A stretch of 14,499 nt of DNA from Syntrophomonas sp. UBA5432 (GTDB taxonomy: Bacteria > Bacillota > Syntrophomonadia > Syntrophomonadales > Syntrophomonadaceae): positions 1 to 14,499 of the forward strand of contig DIRQ01000053.1 of NCBI GenBank assembly GCA_002424365.1. The letters run 5' to 3'. The notes below the pieces were generated by a model that ran no database searches, was not told the origin of the DNA, and was given only the letters and a program-made list of their open reading frames with translations. Below, one piece after another: positions 14,434-14,499 of the stretch. A program made the translations under genes and the position numbers. Position 1 is the first letter of the stretch. Each line of letters begins with the position of its first letter.

Positions 14434-14499
14434 ATGAAAAAAATATCCATATATACGTTAGTCGCATTATTGCTCCTTTCAATTACTGTTGGTGGTGTC
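14434..14499 (+). CDS. Start of a secreted or membrane-anchored protein (partial)
   Basis: Only the first 22 codons are in the window. They read as a signal-peptide-like sequence: a short basic start (MKK), then the hydrophobic core LVALLLLSITVGGV. GTGAGGG at about 14419-14425 provides a ribosome binding site. No Cys of a lipobox is reached before the window ends. Given its place after a MacA/MacB-like set, an outer-membrane channel, lipoprotein or other transporter partner is possible, but nothing in the visible part decides this. Confidence 0.6.
   Translation, partial: MKKISIYTLVALLLLSITVGGV

Overview
The window looks like a low-GC Bacillota (Firmicutes) chromosome segment, probably Clostridia or Negativicutes. 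The basis is AT-rich codon use, strong AGGAGG-type ribosome binding sites, tightly packed same-strand genes and a two-part ABC exporter with an HlyD/MacA-type adaptor. All recognised genes are on the + strand. Base composition splits the window in two: positions 1 to about 6950 are strikingly AT-rich, whereas about 7130 to 14300 is visibly richer in G+C. The two blocks therefore probably have different histories.

Region 1 (1-741) carries no convincing gene. It holds inverted repeats, a 12-nt palindrome and a stretch that reads like a broken short ORF. Region 2 (742-6951) appears to be a ribosomally synthesised peptide (RiPP) operon. It runs: a 27-residue precursor peptide gene (777-860) behind a near-perfect Shine-Dalgarno sequence; a PqqD-like RiPP recognition element (967-1296); two paralogous cobalamin-binding radical SAM enzymes (1256-2554 and 2750-4063); a class III PLP aminotransferase (4060-5361); a short-chain dehydrogenase (5378-6115); and a class I SAM methyltransferase (6151-6951).

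The key clue is that the precursor has a Val/Ile-rich hydrophobic C-terminal half and ends in Thr. A dehydrogenase, a class III aminotransferase and a methyltransferase are the chemistry known from daptides, RiPPs whose C-terminal Thr is oxidatively decarboxylated, transaminated and N,N-dimethylated to a dimethyl-propanediamine terminus. I infer a daptide-like pathway. It would be a variant in which an SDR replaces the alcohol-dehydrogenase-type oxidase, the precursor is very short, and two B12 radical SAM enzymes (probably C-methylases of Val/Ile residues) with a PqqD partner have been added. This is inference from sequence and context, not shown.

Region 3 (7135-14294) encodes export or immunity machinery: an ABC ATPase with an N-terminal membrane/PH-like domain, an ABC-2-like permease fused to a MacB/LolD-type ATPase, a two-module FtsX/MacB-type permease and a MacA/HlyD-type membrane fusion protein. 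The window ends 22 codons into a gene for a probable secreted protein or lipoprotein. The transporter could export the hydrophobic cationic product or protect the host from it, although the GC shift and the gap at 6952-7134 leave that link unproven. No leader peptidase gene is visible in the window.
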